35,128 nucleotides of DNA from an uncultured Eubacteriales bacterium (GTDB lineage Bacteria; Bacillota_I; Bacilli_A; RF39; UBA660), in contig ONTJ01000032.1 of assembly GCA_900320735.1 (NCBI GenBank), positions 1-35,128 of the forward strand, in the 5' to 3' direction. Under the pieces are notes generated by a model. That model was not told the DNA's origin. It saw nothing but the letters and a program-made list of their open reading frames with translations, and did no database searches. A program made the translations under genes and the position numbers. Shown piece after piece: positions 8,040-14,731 of this stretch. Positions within the stretch are counted from its first letter, which is position 1. Every line of letters starts with the position of its first letter.

Positions 8040-8465
8040 CTACTCTTTAATTTCGATACCCATGTTACGTGCAGTACCTTCAATTGTTTTCATTGCAGCT
8101 TCAACGTCATATGCATTTAAATCTTGTAATTTTGTTTCTGCTATTTCACGCAATTGAGCTTTTGTAATAGATCCTGCGATTTGTTTAGATCCTGTAGCGG
8201 ATGCTTTCTTTACTCCTGCAGCTTTCTTTATTAAGAATGCAGCTGGTGGAGTCTTAACTTTAAAATCAAATGATCTATCATCGTATACATAAACTTCAAC
8301 AGGTAATATATCTCCCATTTTATCCTTTGTTGCTTCATTAAATCTATTAACAAAGTCTGGTAAAGCTATACCTGCTGGTCCTAAAGCTGTACCTACTGGT
8401 GGAGCAGCTGTTGCTCTTCCTGCTGGAATTTGTAGTTTGATTTTATTAACGATTTCTTTTGCCAC
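8040..8465 (-). CDS. rplK: 50S ribosomal protein L11
   Basis: L11, which binds the GTPase-associated centre of 23S rRNA and is needed for RelA-type stringent activation. I start at GTG 8465 (MAKEIVNKIKLQIPAG) because AGGAGGTG lies six bases upstream and the 141-residue product equals the family length; the reading frame start at 8474 lies in the ribosome binding site. Visible motifs are LQIPAGRATAAPPVGTALG and the C-terminal rRNA-binding part with KTPPAAFLIKKAAG and ETKLQDLNAYDVEAA. It is first in the rplK-rplA unit, with its own promoter (8561-8589) and an L1-type leader element. Confidence 0.97.
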   Translation of the reverse strand: MAKEIVNKIKLQIPAGRATAAPPVGTALGPAGIALPDFVNRFNEATKDKMGDILPVEVYVYDDRSFDFKVKTPPAAFLIKKAAGVKKASATGSKQIAGSITKAQLREIAETKLQDLNAYDVEAAMKTIEGTARNMGIEIKE

Positions 8466-8496
8466 GAAAAACACCTCCTATTATTTTTTTTCGTGA

Positions 8497-8523
8497 GTGG
8501 TCAAACGGACATTTGCCTCCCAA
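8497..8523 (-). promoter_or_regulatory. Probable L1-binding RNA element in the rplK leader
   Basis: Second copy of the GTGGT...CGGACAT...CCTCCCA element (plus-strand sense), about 30 bases before the rplK start. The arrangement (GGGAGG... then ACCAC before the ribosome binding site) is like the leader before rplK in other Bacillota. It likely lets free L1 shut down rplK-rplA translation. Confidence 0.6.
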
Positions 8524-8560
8524 CTTCATCTATATATAATAAAATACATAGCGCTTATTT

Positions 8561-8589
8561 ATAATAACACTTTTGATTATAAAAATCAA
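8561..8589 (-). promoter_or_regulatory. Promoter of rplK-rplA
   Basis: TTGATT (8584-8589), 17-base spacer, TATTAT (8561-8566), with TG one base upstream (extended -10). It lies immediately after the nusG stop codon. Confidence 0.7.
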
Positions 8590-8593
8590 GATA

Positions 8594-9133
8594 TTAATTA
8601 TCATGTTCTATTTGTGTTAAATCTACTTCTACTGAAGTCTCTTGTCCAAATAAATCTATACTTACAATAGCTTTATTATTTTCAGTATTTATTTCAAGTA
8701 CTTTTCCTACCATTAACTTAAATGGACCATCAGTAATTTTTACCCTGTCTCCTTCTTTTAAGTCAACAATTACCTCTTTTGTACTCATACCCATTGTATT
8801 TAATATTTTTTCTATTTCATGTGGAAATAAAGGAAATGGTTTTGCACCTTTACCAGATGATCCTAAGAATCCAGTAACTCCTGGAGTATTTCTAACAACA
8901 AACCAAGCTTCATCTGTCATTATCATCTCAACTAGTACATAACCTGGGAACATTTTTTTAATTTTTTCTTTTTGTTTACCATCTTTAATTTCTACTTCTT
9001 TTGTTTCAGGAACAATTACTCTGAAAATATAATTTTCCATTCCCATTGATTGTATTCTCATTTCAAGTTTTTCTTTTACTTTAGTTTCATGTCCTGAATA
9101 AGTATTAACTACATACCATTGTTTCTCTTCCAT
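8594..9133 (-). CDS. nusG: Transcription elongation/termination factor NusG
   Basis: 179 residues, the normal length for a two-domain NusG. The N-terminal NGN domain starts KQWYVVNTYSGHETKVKEKLE and contains KMFPGYVLVEM and VRNTPGVTGFLG, which contact the RNA polymerase clamp. The C-terminal KOW domain starts at about residue 125 (EGDRVKITDGPF) and, by family, contacts S10 or Rho. It is preceded by secE with a 12-base gap, the standard secE-nusG pair, and followed by rplK-rplA as in most bacteria. The ribosome binding site is weak-to-moderate (CGGAGG close to the ATG). Confidence 0.97.
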   Translation of the reverse strand: MEEKQWYVVNTYSGHETKVKEKLEMRIQSMGMENYIFRVIVPETKEVEIKDGKQKEKIKKMFPGYVLVEMIMTDEAWFVVRNTPGVTGFLGSSGKGAKPFPLFPHEIEKILNTMGMSTKEVIVDLKEGDRVKITDGPFKLMVGKVLEINTENNKAIVSIDLFGQETSVEVDLTQIEHDN

Positions 9134-9145
9134 AATTGCCTCCGA

Positions 9146-9358
9146 TTAGAATAAATCTGCTATTCTTTCTATTAAACTTTTAAAATCTATTTTCATGATC
9201 ATTGATACAACATATTCGATCAATGTAAAAAATAATGCAAAAAATATTATAAATACTATAGTGACAACTGCATTCTTAACAAGTTCTTTGCCTTTACACC
9301 ATCTTATTCTATCTAATTCTTTTTTCATATCAGATATGAATTTCTTAATTTTGCTCAT
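9146..9358 (-). CDS. secE: Preprotein translocase subunit SecE
   Basis: Small essential SecYEG subunit, 70 residues with a single membrane segment (about residues 30-52, AVVTIVFIIFFALFFTLIEYV). Before it lies the amphipathic helix with the conserved KKELDRIRWCKGKEL, whose Arg-Trp matches the family KKVxWPxxxEL pattern loosely (RIRW replaces VxWP). AAGGAAGG precedes the ATG. The next gene is nusG. The ribosomal protein L33 gene (rpmG) that often precedes secE is absent; instead a promoter and a small hairpin fill the gap to sigH. Confidence 0.93.
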   Translation of the reverse strand: MSKIKKFISDMKKELDRIRWCKGKELVKNAVVTIVFIIFFALFFTLIEYVVSMIMKIDFKSLIERIADLF

Positions 9359-9382
9359 AAATACCTTCCTTTATTCCAAAAT

Positions 9383-9400
9383 AAAAAACACTTGCGTGTT
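9383..9400 (-). terminator. Short hairpin with U-run between sigH and secE
   Basis: Stem AACAC/GTGTT with a GCAA (GNRA) loop, then six U. It looks like a small terminator for sigH, but it lies just downstream of the expected start site of the secE promoter, so it may instead be a 5'-end structure of the secE transcript. Confidence 0.5.
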
Positions 9401-9411
9401 GCTTTAAATGT

Positions 9412-9440
9412 AATATAGCATAAACAAGTATTTTAGTCAA
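9412..9440 (-). promoter_or_regulatory. Sigma-A promoter of secE-nusG
   Basis: TTGACT (9435-9440), 17-base spacer, TATATT (9412-9417) with TG one base upstream. The -35 overlaps the end of sigH (ATT GAC TAA). Confidence 0.75.
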
Positions 9441-10044
9441 TATCTTTTTTTATTTTTGCTAATTTTTGTTTTATTCTAGATATAGTTCCATCTACTGATT
9501 TAACACTTATATTTAGAAGACTTGCTATCTCTTGATATGAAAATCCCTCAAATCTTAAATCAAATACTTCACTTTCTCTTTCAGTCAAATACTCTTTCAT
9601 TTTATTTTTTAAATCTTTTTGTTCTTCTATGGATACAAAAGATTTCTCAGGATTGTTTGCTTCATTATCATTTAACATATCATATAGTGACATGCCATTA
9701 CTATTTTGTGCGTCTATAGATATTGAATTATTTAGTAATTGATGTTTTTGTCTATTAACCGATCTAATAAATGATAGCATTTGTCTTTCTATGCATACAT
9801 TTGCAAATGTATTGAATTTAACATCTTTTTCATCCTTATAATCTTTTATTGCTTTGTTAAGTGCAAGCATCCCTTCCTGAATTAGATCATTTAATTCATA
9901 ACCATTATTATTGTAAGTAGAGTAAAACTTATTAGCCTTCATTTCAACTATAGGCTTGTATTTTTCAAAAAAGATTTCTTTTGCTTCTTCATTTTCTTCT
10001 TCTATTAAATATAATAGTTCATAATCATTTTCATTATTATACAC
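9433..10044 (-). CDS. sigH: RNA polymerase sigma factor, SigH (Spo0H)-like
   Basis: Sigma-70 family factor of 203 residues. Region 2 is clear (GYELNDLIQEGMLALNKAI...FNTFANVCIERQM, about residues 48-90), with an aromatic-containing -10 recognition stretch. Region 4 is a helix-turn-helix (LTERESEVFDLRFEGFSYQEIA then VKSVDGTISRIKQKL, about 150-198). Its place between rlmB and secE-nusG matches B. subtilis sigH, which drives early sporulation and competence genes, so I use that name. The start is GTG, supported by GTAGGTG just upstream; an out-of-frame ATG overlaps it. It follows rlmB by seven bases and is likely co-transcribed with mrnC-rlmB. Confidence 0.88.
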   Translation of the reverse strand: MYNNENDYELLYLIEEENEEAKEIFFEKYKPIVEMKANKFYSTYNNNGYELNDLIQEGMLALNKAIKDYKDEKDVKFNTFANVCIERQMLSFIRSVNRQKHQLLNNSISIDAQNSNGMSLYDMLNDNEANNPEKSFVSIEEQKDLKNKMKEYLTERESEVFDLRFEGFSYQEIASLLNISVKSVDGTISRIKQKLAKIKKDID

Positions 10045-10051
10045 ATTACAC

Positions 10052-10741
10052 CTACTTTCTTTGTCTTACTACTTCATATATTACTATTGCGGCTGCTACA
10101 GACGCATTTAAACTATTAATTTTACCTGTCATAGGAATACTTATTATAAAATCTGATTTTTCTCTTACTAGTCTGCTTATACCGCTTCCTTCTGCGCCTA
10201 TTACAAGTGCTGTCTTATTATCGTACTCTACACTTGTATAATTTTCTCCATCCATATCAGTTGCATATACCCAATAACCATTTTCTTTTAATTTTTCTAT
10301 TGCTGTAGATAAATTATTAGTTTCAATTATCTTCATGTTATTAAGAGCACCTGCCGACACTTTCATAACAGTTGAATTAATTTCTACACTTCTATTTTTT
10401 GGAATTATTATATATTCAACTGATGCTGCTTCACATGTTCTTATAATAGCGCCAAAATTATGTGGGTCTTCAAGGTGATCCAAAATAACCACAAAATTGC
10501 TGTCATAGCAATCTTCTAATTTATAATATTTATAATCTTCTATGTCAAGAACAATACCTTGATGATTTCCTTTATATTTTTGATCCATTATATTTTTATC
10601 AATATATTCCATTTTAATATTGTTACTTTCTATATAATCTAAAATATACTTATCACTAAAATTCTTAAGTAACATTACCTTATTTATCTTTACATTACTA
10701 TTAATTACTTCCGTAGCTACATTTTTTCCAAATACTATCAT
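10052..10741 (-). CDS. rlmB: 23S rRNA (guanosine-2'-O)-methyltransferase, TrmH/SpoU family
   Basis: Predicted 2'-O-methyltransferase of the SPOUT superfamily, 229 residues. The N-terminal L30e-like substrate-binding part (about 1-75) is followed by the knotted catalytic domain. Its three motifs are visible: HLEDPHNFGAIIRTCEA (motif 1), LVIGAEGSGISRLV (motif 2) and NSLNASVAAAIVIYEVVRQR (motif 3). The start ATG overlaps the mrnC stop (4-base overlap), as in the B. subtilis mrnC-rlmB pair. The exact guanosine modified cannot be read from sequence. The gene rae1 (yacP) that normally separates rlmB from sigH is missing. Confidence 0.92.
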   Translation of the reverse strand: MIVFGKNVATEVINSNVKINKVMLLKNFSDKYILDYIESNNIKMEYIDKNIMDQKYKGNHQGIVLDIEDYKYYKLEDCYDSNFVVILDHLEDPHNFGAIIRTCEAASVEYIIIPKNRSVEINSTVMKVSAGALNNMKIIETNNLSTAIEKLKENGYWVYATDMDGENYTSVEYDNKTALVIGAEGSGISRLVREKSDFIISIPMTGKINSLNASVAAAIVIYEVVRQRK

Positions 10742-11118
10742 AAATTATCTCCCAATATTATATTTATTAATTCTTCTATTCTATCAAGTTTTTGTTTTAG
10801 ATATAAATAACCAAATAAACATTCCAAAGATGTCGCCCATTTATATGTTAAAATATCTGTATTTTTTGGATGTGAATATACTTTTGAATTTCTACCTTTT
10901 TTTACTATATCAATTTCTTCATCAGTTAAATAATTATTTTCAAGTAGATAATTAATATGTTTACTTTGCGATACGGCAGATACGTAATTCGTAACTACCT
11001 TTTGAAGATTATTAACCTTATTAATACCTTTATTTACAAAATGATTTCTAATTAGTAATTCATATACACTATCGCCTAAATAAGCAAATACTAACGAATT
11101 TATTTGGTTTGTATCCAT
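10738..11118 (-). CDS. mrnC: Mini-ribonuclease III
   Basis: 126-residue RNase III catalytic domain without a dsRNA-binding domain, the form that matures 23S rRNA in Bacillota. The N-terminal LVFAYLGDSVYELLIR contains the metal-binding Asp in the family AxxGDxVYE signature. GRNSK and KWATSLECLFGYLYL near the C-terminus contain the second acidic motif. GAGGAG lies eight bases before the ATG. In B. subtilis the upstream neighbour is cysS; here it is divIC. Confidence 0.92.
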   Translation of the reverse strand: MDTNQINSLVFAYLGDSVYELLIRNHFVNKGINKVNNLQKVVTNYVSAVSQSKHINYLLENNYLTDEEIDIVKKGRNSKVYSHPKNTDILTYKWATSLECLFGYLYLKQKLDRIEELINIILGDNL

Positions 11119-11140
11119 ATATAAAACTCCTCACGTAGGT

Positions 11141-11149
11141 ATAATATCA
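11141..11149 (-). promoter_or_regulatory. Possible promoter of mrnC-rlmB-sigH
   Basis: TATTAT (11141-11146) with TG one base upstream, about 25 bases before mrnC. No recognisable -35. It lies directly after the divIC terminator, which supports a need for a promoter here. Confidence 0.4.
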
Positions 11150-11169
11150 TATTTTTTACTTTTTTAAAA

Positions 11170-11197
11170 GAAAAAAGAATACTATTCCGGTATTCTT
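11170..11197 (-). terminator. Terminator overlapping the end of divIC
   Basis: Stem AAGAATAC/GTATTCTT (11175-11182 with 11190-11197), 7-base loop, followed by a U-run. The upstream arm is made from the last divIC codons and the loop contains its stop codon. Confidence 0.8.
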
Positions 11198-11466
11198 ATT
11201 ATTATTTCACCATCTTTTGAATATAAATATTTTTCCCTAGCATATCTCGCTACATAATCTGGATTTTGAAGTTTAGTAACCGTTTCATTTAATTCTTCTT
11301 CTTTTTCCTTTAATTCTTTAAGCATATTTGAAAATACTTCTTTTTCTTTTTCTTTGTCATATATTTTTATACCTGTTTCAACTATACTTTTAAGCAAAAC
11401 TATCCCCAATACTAAGAATACTGCAGCAAAAATTGTTATCTTCCTTTTTATCTTACCTTTGTTCAT
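11182..11466 (-). CDS. divIC: Septum formation initiator, DivIC/FtsB family
   Basis: 94-residue bitopic division protein. A short basic cytoplasmic N-terminus (MNKGKIKRK) precedes one membrane helix (about residues 10-30) and an extracellular coiled coil rich in Lys/Glu (KEKEKEVFSNMLKELKEKEE). It ends with the family motif DPDYVARYAREKYLYSKDGE, here NPDYVARYAREKYLYS. It works with DivIB and FtsL in the divisome. It follows yabP-yabQ as in B. subtilis. AAGGTG precedes the ATG, its own promoter (11486-11514) overlaps the end of yabQ, and a terminator follows at once. Confidence 0.92.
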   Translation of the reverse strand: MNKGKIKRKITIFAAVFLVLGIVLLKSIVETGIKIYDKEKEKEVFSNMLKELKEKEEELNETVTKLQNPDYVARYAREKYLYSKDGEIIIRIPE

Positions 11467-11485
11467 ATTTTCACCTTATAATTTG

Positions 11486-11514
11486 AGTATATCATCATAC
11501 ATATTTTTAGTCAA
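11486..11514 (-). promoter_or_regulatory. Sigma-A promoter of divIC
   Basis: TTGACT (11509-11514), 17-base spacer, TATACT (11486-11491) with TG one base upstream. The -35 is made from the last yabQ codons (ATT GAC TAA). This separates divIC expression from the sporulation genes ahead of it. Confidence 0.75.
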
Positions 11515-11791
11515 TTTTATTTAGTAGCTGTCTGTCAAATATATACACATAAAATATTATTCCAAGTATAAATAAAAGAAAAAAATATACGTGTAAAATA
11601 CCTTTGTTTATTAATTTTATTAAAATAAAATATATAAGAATATGGTCTAAAACAAATAAAAAATTTAATATTAATTTGAAATATAAATTTTTGGATAATA
11701 AATATTTTTTGTTTATTCTATAAGTCAGAGCAAAAAATATTCCATATATAAATGAAAAAAATAAAGATTTTATTTGAATTATTAATATCAT
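11507..11791 (-). CDS. yabQ: Spore cortex biosynthesis membrane protein YabQ
   Basis: 94 residues, almost all hydrophobic, with about three membrane helices (about residues 5-22, 38-60 and 65-86). Sequence alone is weak, but the overlap with yabP by four bases (ATGA) and the position just before divIC reproduce the yabP-yabQ-divIC order of spore formers. YabQ is a mother-cell membrane protein required for cortex formation. It is shorter than B. subtilis YabQ, which has a longer C-terminal part. Confidence 0.75.
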   Translation of the reverse strand: MILIIQIKSLFFSFIYGIFFALTYRINKKYLLSKNLYFKLILNFLFVLDHILIYFILIKLINKGILHVYFFLLFILGIIFYVYIFDRQLLNKID

Positions 11792-12075
11792 TTAAATAAT
11801 TTAGTAAACATAGAGGATTCTTTTTTTGTATTCTCATCTATATATGATACTAAGTTAATTCTACCTTTTATAGTTACATTGCCTTGATATGTATCTAGCT
11901 TAACTACCTCTAAATTTTCTCCCTTTATATTCATATACCCTTGTACTGTCTCTAGCAAAAATTCTTCATTATCAAAACTTTCTATTTTTACTACTCCTGA
12001 AATTATTATGTTTTTCCTCTCTGAAACTGAAAAGGAATGATTTAAGTTAGTACTTACTTCTTTCATAATTTCCAT
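11788..12075 (-). CDS. yabP: Sporulation protein YabP
   Basis: 95-residue member of the YabP/YqfC family. The family core is clear: SERKNIIISGVVKIESFDNEEFLLETVQGYMNIKGENLEVVKLD, then the short beta strands GNVTIKGRINLVSYID and a terminal FTKLFK like B. subtilis FFSKLFK. In B. subtilis it is made in the mother cell under sigma-E and acts in cortex or coat assembly. AGGAGG lies five bases before the ATG. A second in-frame ATG three codons later is possible. I found no convincing sigma-E promoter ahead of it. Confidence 0.9.
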   Translation of the reverse strand: MEIMKEVSTNLNHSFSVSERKNIIISGVVKIESFDNEEFLLETVQGYMNIKGENLEVVKLDTYQGNVTIKGRINLVSYIDENTKKESSMFTKLFK

Positions 12076-12122
12076 ATTATCCTCCTCAATTAGATAATAT
12101 GCATATATTCAAAATTTAGAAC

Positions 12123-12150
12123 AAAAAAATAAACTCTTTTAGAGTTTATT
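12123..12150 (-). terminator. Terminator of spoVG
   Basis: Stem AATAAACTC/GAGTTTATT (12128-12136 with 12142-12150), 5-base loop, followed by six to seven U. The stem includes the spoVG stop codon. Confidence 0.9.
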
Positions 12151-12412
12151 CTGTTTCTTCTTTATTGTATTCTTCTATTATTGCACCTTCAATTACATCT
12201 CTTGATTCTTGTGAAATTGGATGAACTATATCTCTATAATCTCCTGTTGCTGTTTTTCTACTAGGCATAGCTACAAATAACCCATTATCACCAGATATTA
12301 TTCTTATATCGTGGATTGCTATCATATCGTCTAGCAAAATAGATGCTATCCCTTTCATTCTGGAATTTTCTTTTTCAATTTTCTTAACTTTTACGGATGT
12401 AACTTTCATCAC
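12146..12412 (-). CDS. spoVG: Regulatory protein SpoVG
   Basis: 88 residues with the conserved SpoVG fold: VTSVKVKKI, RMKGIASILLDDMIAIHDIRII, GDNGLFVAMPSRKT, GDYRDIVHPIS. In the family it is a small RNA/DNA-binding regulator affecting septation, cell-surface genes and virulence, found in both spore formers and non-spore formers. The start is either GTG 12412 (AAGGAG eight bases upstream) or ATG 12409; spacing favours the GTG slightly, alignment the ATG. It is a single-gene unit with a promoter at 12446-12474 and a strong terminator. Unlike B. subtilis spoVG I see no sigma-H promoter, only a sigma-A type. Confidence 0.95.
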   Translation of the reverse strand: MMKVTSVKVKKIEKENSRMKGIASILLDDMIAIHDIRIISGDNGLFVAMPSRKTATGDYRDIVHPISQESRDVIEGAIIEEYNKEETE

Positions 12413-12445
12413 AATATCATCTCCTTCTCGTATAGTTATATATAT

Positions 12446-12474
12446 ATTATATTATATATTTATATTTTTAGCAA
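12446..12474 (-). promoter_or_regulatory. Candidate promoter of spoVG
   Basis: TTGCTA (12469-12474), 17-base spacer, TATAAT (12446-12451). The region is so AT-rich that other -10 registers exist, so this is a moderate call. Confidence 0.5.
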
Positions 12475-12478
12475 GAAT

Positions 12479-12850
12479 TTAATTACAATTTGCTATTTCG
12501 TAATTATAAGAATAATTGCTATATGTAATTCTTATACATTTACTTGTTGTATTTACATTTTTATTATTTAGATTTTTTAATTCTTTAGTTAAATATCCTG
12601 AGTCTTGTAAATCCTTATATGATACTATTATAGTCTCACCAGATTTTAATAACTGTTGTTTTTTACTGTCTGAATTTATATACATCTTCGCTGATACCTT
12701 TATAAGCTCTGCATATTTTTCATTTGATAAGTCTTTTAATTCATTACTTTTACTTAATATTCCATTAAATGCTAATATAGATAATATTGCAATTATAGCA
12801 AGTACTGCTAGTAATTCTACTAATGTAAATCCTTTTTTCATATTCTTCAC
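12479..12850 (-). CDS. Type IV prepilin-like protein (competence/pseudopilin type)
   Basis: 123 residues with a textbook class III signal: MKNMKKG before the cleavage site, then FTLVELLAVLAIIAIL, with Glu at position +5 for pilin assembly. The rest is a small globular domain (about residues 35-123) with two cysteines (C108 and C122) that could form a disulfide. Similar to ComGC-type major pseudopilins, but no ComG assembly genes or prepilin peptidase lie nearby, so it is an orphan here. It sits between veg and spoVG, a place occupied by other genes in B. subtilis. An extended -10 (TGTTATAAT) lies six bases before the AGGTGA ribosome binding site. It may serve DNA uptake, together with the ComK-like gene at the right edge. 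Confidence 0.85.
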   Translation of the reverse strand: MKNMKKGFTLVELLAVLAIIAILSILAFNGILSKSNELKDLSNEKYAELIKVSAKMYINSDSKKQQLLKSGETIIVSYKDLQDSGYLTKELKNLNNKNVNTTSKCIRITYSNYSYNYEIANCN

Positions 12851-12858
12851 CTATTTAA

Positions 12859-12867
12859 ATTATAACA
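12859..12867 (-). promoter_or_regulatory. Extended -10 promoter of the prepilin gene
   Basis: TGTTATAAT with no good -35 at 17 bases. TATAAT is six bases from the ribosome binding site AGGTGA. I looked for a ComK box (AAAA-N5-TTTT pairs) and did not find a clear one. Confidence 0.5.
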
Positions 12868-12882
12868 CAAAAAATAAAACAA

Positions 12883-13092
12883 TCATACTAATTTTAATAT
12901 AATTGTCTCACATATTAAATCTGAATAACTAAATGATAAAACCTTATCATCTATCTCAATTGTAAATATTCTTCCATATATGTTTTTTATTCTACATTTT
13001 TCCTTTCTTTTTCTACTTCTTCCTTCATCAATTATAGCTATTAATTCTCTATCTTTTAGTTTATTTAATTTATCTCTAATAACCTTATACAT
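12883..13092 (-). CDS. veg: Veg family protein
   Basis: 69-residue Veg-like protein, a little shorter than B. subtilis Veg (86). Alignable parts are an N-terminal helix (VIRDKLNKLKDRELIAII), a basic turn EGRSRKRKEKCRIKNIYGRIF, and the ending FSYSDLICETIILKL, matching the family VSYSYADVLTETVEL. It follows yabG by seven bases, the same order as in B. subtilis. The family role is reported in biofilm and spore outgrowth but the mechanism is not settled. Confidence 0.85.
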   Translation of the reverse strand: MYKVIRDKLNKLKDRELIAIIDEGRSRKRKEKCRIKNIYGRIFTIEIDDKVLSFSYSDLICETIILKLV

Positions 13093-13099
13093 TAATCAC

Positions 13100-13879
13100 C
13101 TATCTTGGATAACCAACATACATACTTCCATAGGTTTTTATTCCTCCTATTCCTTCTTTTCCGCATTTAGTTTTATTTAGTATATCTATTATATTAAGTT
13201 CTTTGTTATTCTCTGTTTTGGATATTGAAACCGCCACTATTGCTGGATCAAGTGCATGTATATTAATTCTTTTAGGACTAGATGCAAAATTTGCTCCTGC
13301 ATTTATTAGTTCTTCATAATTTGATTGACACGCCCCAGCAATTATCTTGAGTTTATCATATGATTTTTCATATTTTCTTGCTTCTCGTATAGCTTTTGCA
13401 AAATTGTTACTATTTTTGTATGTTTTTTCATCCGAGCCTTTCATCTTATAATATGCATCATGTCCCGTTATTATGAGTATATCAGGTTTAATATCTTCTA
13501 AATATTTTGTCATATTCTTATATAGATTTTCTTCTTTTTCATTAACACCATACGCTTTTAATCCAGCGTTTTTATAAAATTTTAAACACCTTTGAAGATA
13601 AGTATTATCACTATCTAATTGAAGTATTCTTCCATATATATAAAAATACTCATCTCTATGTTCATCTAAGTTTGCATTTAATATTTTTAGTATTCTCTCG
13701 TCATCGGTATCATTTAATATAACATTATCTTCTTTTTTCAAATCAGATAAAGTACTATCTGCGCATAACCTTATTTCAAGCCCACATAAATAATAAATAT
13801 CTTTATCTATCTTCACTACTTTAAAAAGAGTATCATTGTTATATTTATTTCTTGATACTACATCGCCAACTTTTATCAT
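13100..13879 (-). CDS. yabG: Sporulation-specific protease YabG
   Basis: 259 residues, slightly shorter than B. subtilis YabG (290). The N-terminal part (to about residue 60) is the KOW-like GDVVSRNKYNNDTLFKVV domain. The catalytic part contains DILIITGHDAYY, the FAKAIREARK helix and the very conserved GACQSNYEELINAGANFASSPKRINIHALDP (about residues 180-212), with candidate catalytic Cys in GACQS. The protein processes spore coat proteins during late sporulation under sigma-K. It lies between rsmA and veg as in spore formers. GGTGAT precedes the ATG. A CATAAAATA string close upstream resembles a sigma-K -10, but the evidence is thin. Confidence 0.93.
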   Translation of the reverse strand: MIKVGDVVSRNKYNNDTLFKVVKIDKDIYYLCGLEIRLCADSTLSDLKKEDNVILNDTDDERILKILNANLDEHRDEYFYIYGRILQLDSDNTYLQRCLKFYKNAGLKAYGVNEKEENLYKNMTKYLEDIKPDILIITGHDAYYKMKGSDEKTYKNSNNFAKAIREARKYEKSYDKLKIIAGACQSNYEELINAGANFASSPKRINIHALDPAIVAVSISKTENNKELNIIDILNKTKCGKEGIGGIKTYGSMYVGYPR

Positions 13880-13903
13880 GTTATCACCACTATATTTTAT
13901 GCA

Positions 13904-13943
13904 AATAAAAAAATGAGTTTACTAATTTAGTATATTACTCATT
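13904..13943 (-). terminator. Terminator at the end of rsmA
   Basis: Outer stem AAAATGAGT/ACTCATTTT and inner stem TACTA/TAGTA separated by a small internal loop, followed by U-rich sequence. The upstream arms are formed by the last rsmA codons. Confidence 0.6.
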
Positions 13944-14731
13944 TTTATAAACATATCTATTGTAAGTTCTTCAGCTCTTACATTCAAATCTAAATTGTAT
14001 TGATTTAGTACTTCCTTTATTTTTTCCAAATCATATCCCTTTAAGTTATTTTTTAAATTTTTCCTTTTATATCTAAATGAATCTCTAATTAAATTAAAAA
14101 ACAATTCTTCATTATCAACACTATATTTATTTTTCCTTTTTTCCATTTGAATAACAACACTGTCAACATTAGGCGCAGGTACAAATGAATTTCTTGATAC
14201 ATTCATAAGTTTACTTATTTCAAAATAATAATTTAAAAATATAGTTAGTGAGTTGTATTCTTTCGATCCTACTTTTGCATTAAATCTATCTCCAACTTCC
14301 TTTTGAACCATAATTACTATTTTATCCACAGGAATCTTATCGCCTATTATTTTTTCTATTATTGGTGTTGTTATATAATATGGTAAATTGGCAACTACAT
14401 ATAATTTTTTATAATCATATTTTTTAATATCTTCTAATACATTTGATTTTAAGAAATCAATATACTTAACTTCAATATTATTTTGATTGCTTATCGCTTC
14501 AGTTATTATTGGTTTTAACTCTTCATCTATTTCATATGCAAGTACATTTTTAGCTTGAACACCTAAAAGTGTTGTAAGAGATGCCGCACCTACACCTATT
14601 TCTATAACTAAAGTGTCTTTATCAACTTCACTCTTAGAAACAATATTATTTAGGATGTTATTATCCTTCAAAAAATTTTGACCAAATTTCTTTTTAAACT
14701 TAAAATCATATTTATTAATTAATTCTTTCAT
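13922..14731 (-). CDS. rsmA: 16S rRNA dimethyladenosine transferase
   Basis: KsgA/RsmA dimethylates two adjacent adenosines near the 3' end of 16S rRNA. 269 residues with the ATG at 14731, chosen because AAGGAG sits five bases upstream. Motifs: KKFGQNFLKD, VIEIGVGAASLTTLL (SAM site), YEIDEEL, NLPYYITTPII (the NLPY catalytic motif), and the C-terminal part FVPAPNVDSVV and FRYKRKNLKNNL. It overlaps the end of tatD by 17 bases, so the two are coupled. The 5S rRNA maturase gene rnmV normally between them is absent. A perfect DnaA-box nonamer at 14332-14340 is probably chance. Confidence 0.96.
   Translation of the reverse strand: MKELINKYDFKFKKKFGQNFLKDNNILNNIVSKSEVDKDTLVIEIGVGAASLTTLLGVQAKNVLAYEIDEELKPIITEAISNQNNIEVKYIDFLKSNVLEDIKKYDYKKLYVVANLPYYITTPIIEKIIGDKIPVDKIVIMVQKEVGDRFNAKVGSKEYNSLTIFLNYYFEISKLMNVSRNSFVPAPNVDSVVIQMEKRKNKYSVDNEELFFNLIRDSFRYKRKNLKNNLKGYDLEKIKEVLNQYNLDLNVRAEELTIDMFIKMSNILN

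Noticed and set aside
12076-12122. Sigma-E promoter before yabP
   Set aside because: CATATTAT is present but no acceptable -35 at 13-15 bases.
13893-13918. Sigma-K-type promoter before yabG (CATAAAATA with AC upstream)
   Set aside because: Spacing from AC is short (15) and the start would fall inside the ribosome binding site; too degenerate in such AT-rich DNA.
14332-14340. Perfect DnaA-box nonamer TTATCCACA inside rsmA
   Set aside because: Single copy within a coding region, without a cluster or AT-rich unwinding element; in an AT-rich 35-kb window one is expected by chance. Not an origin.
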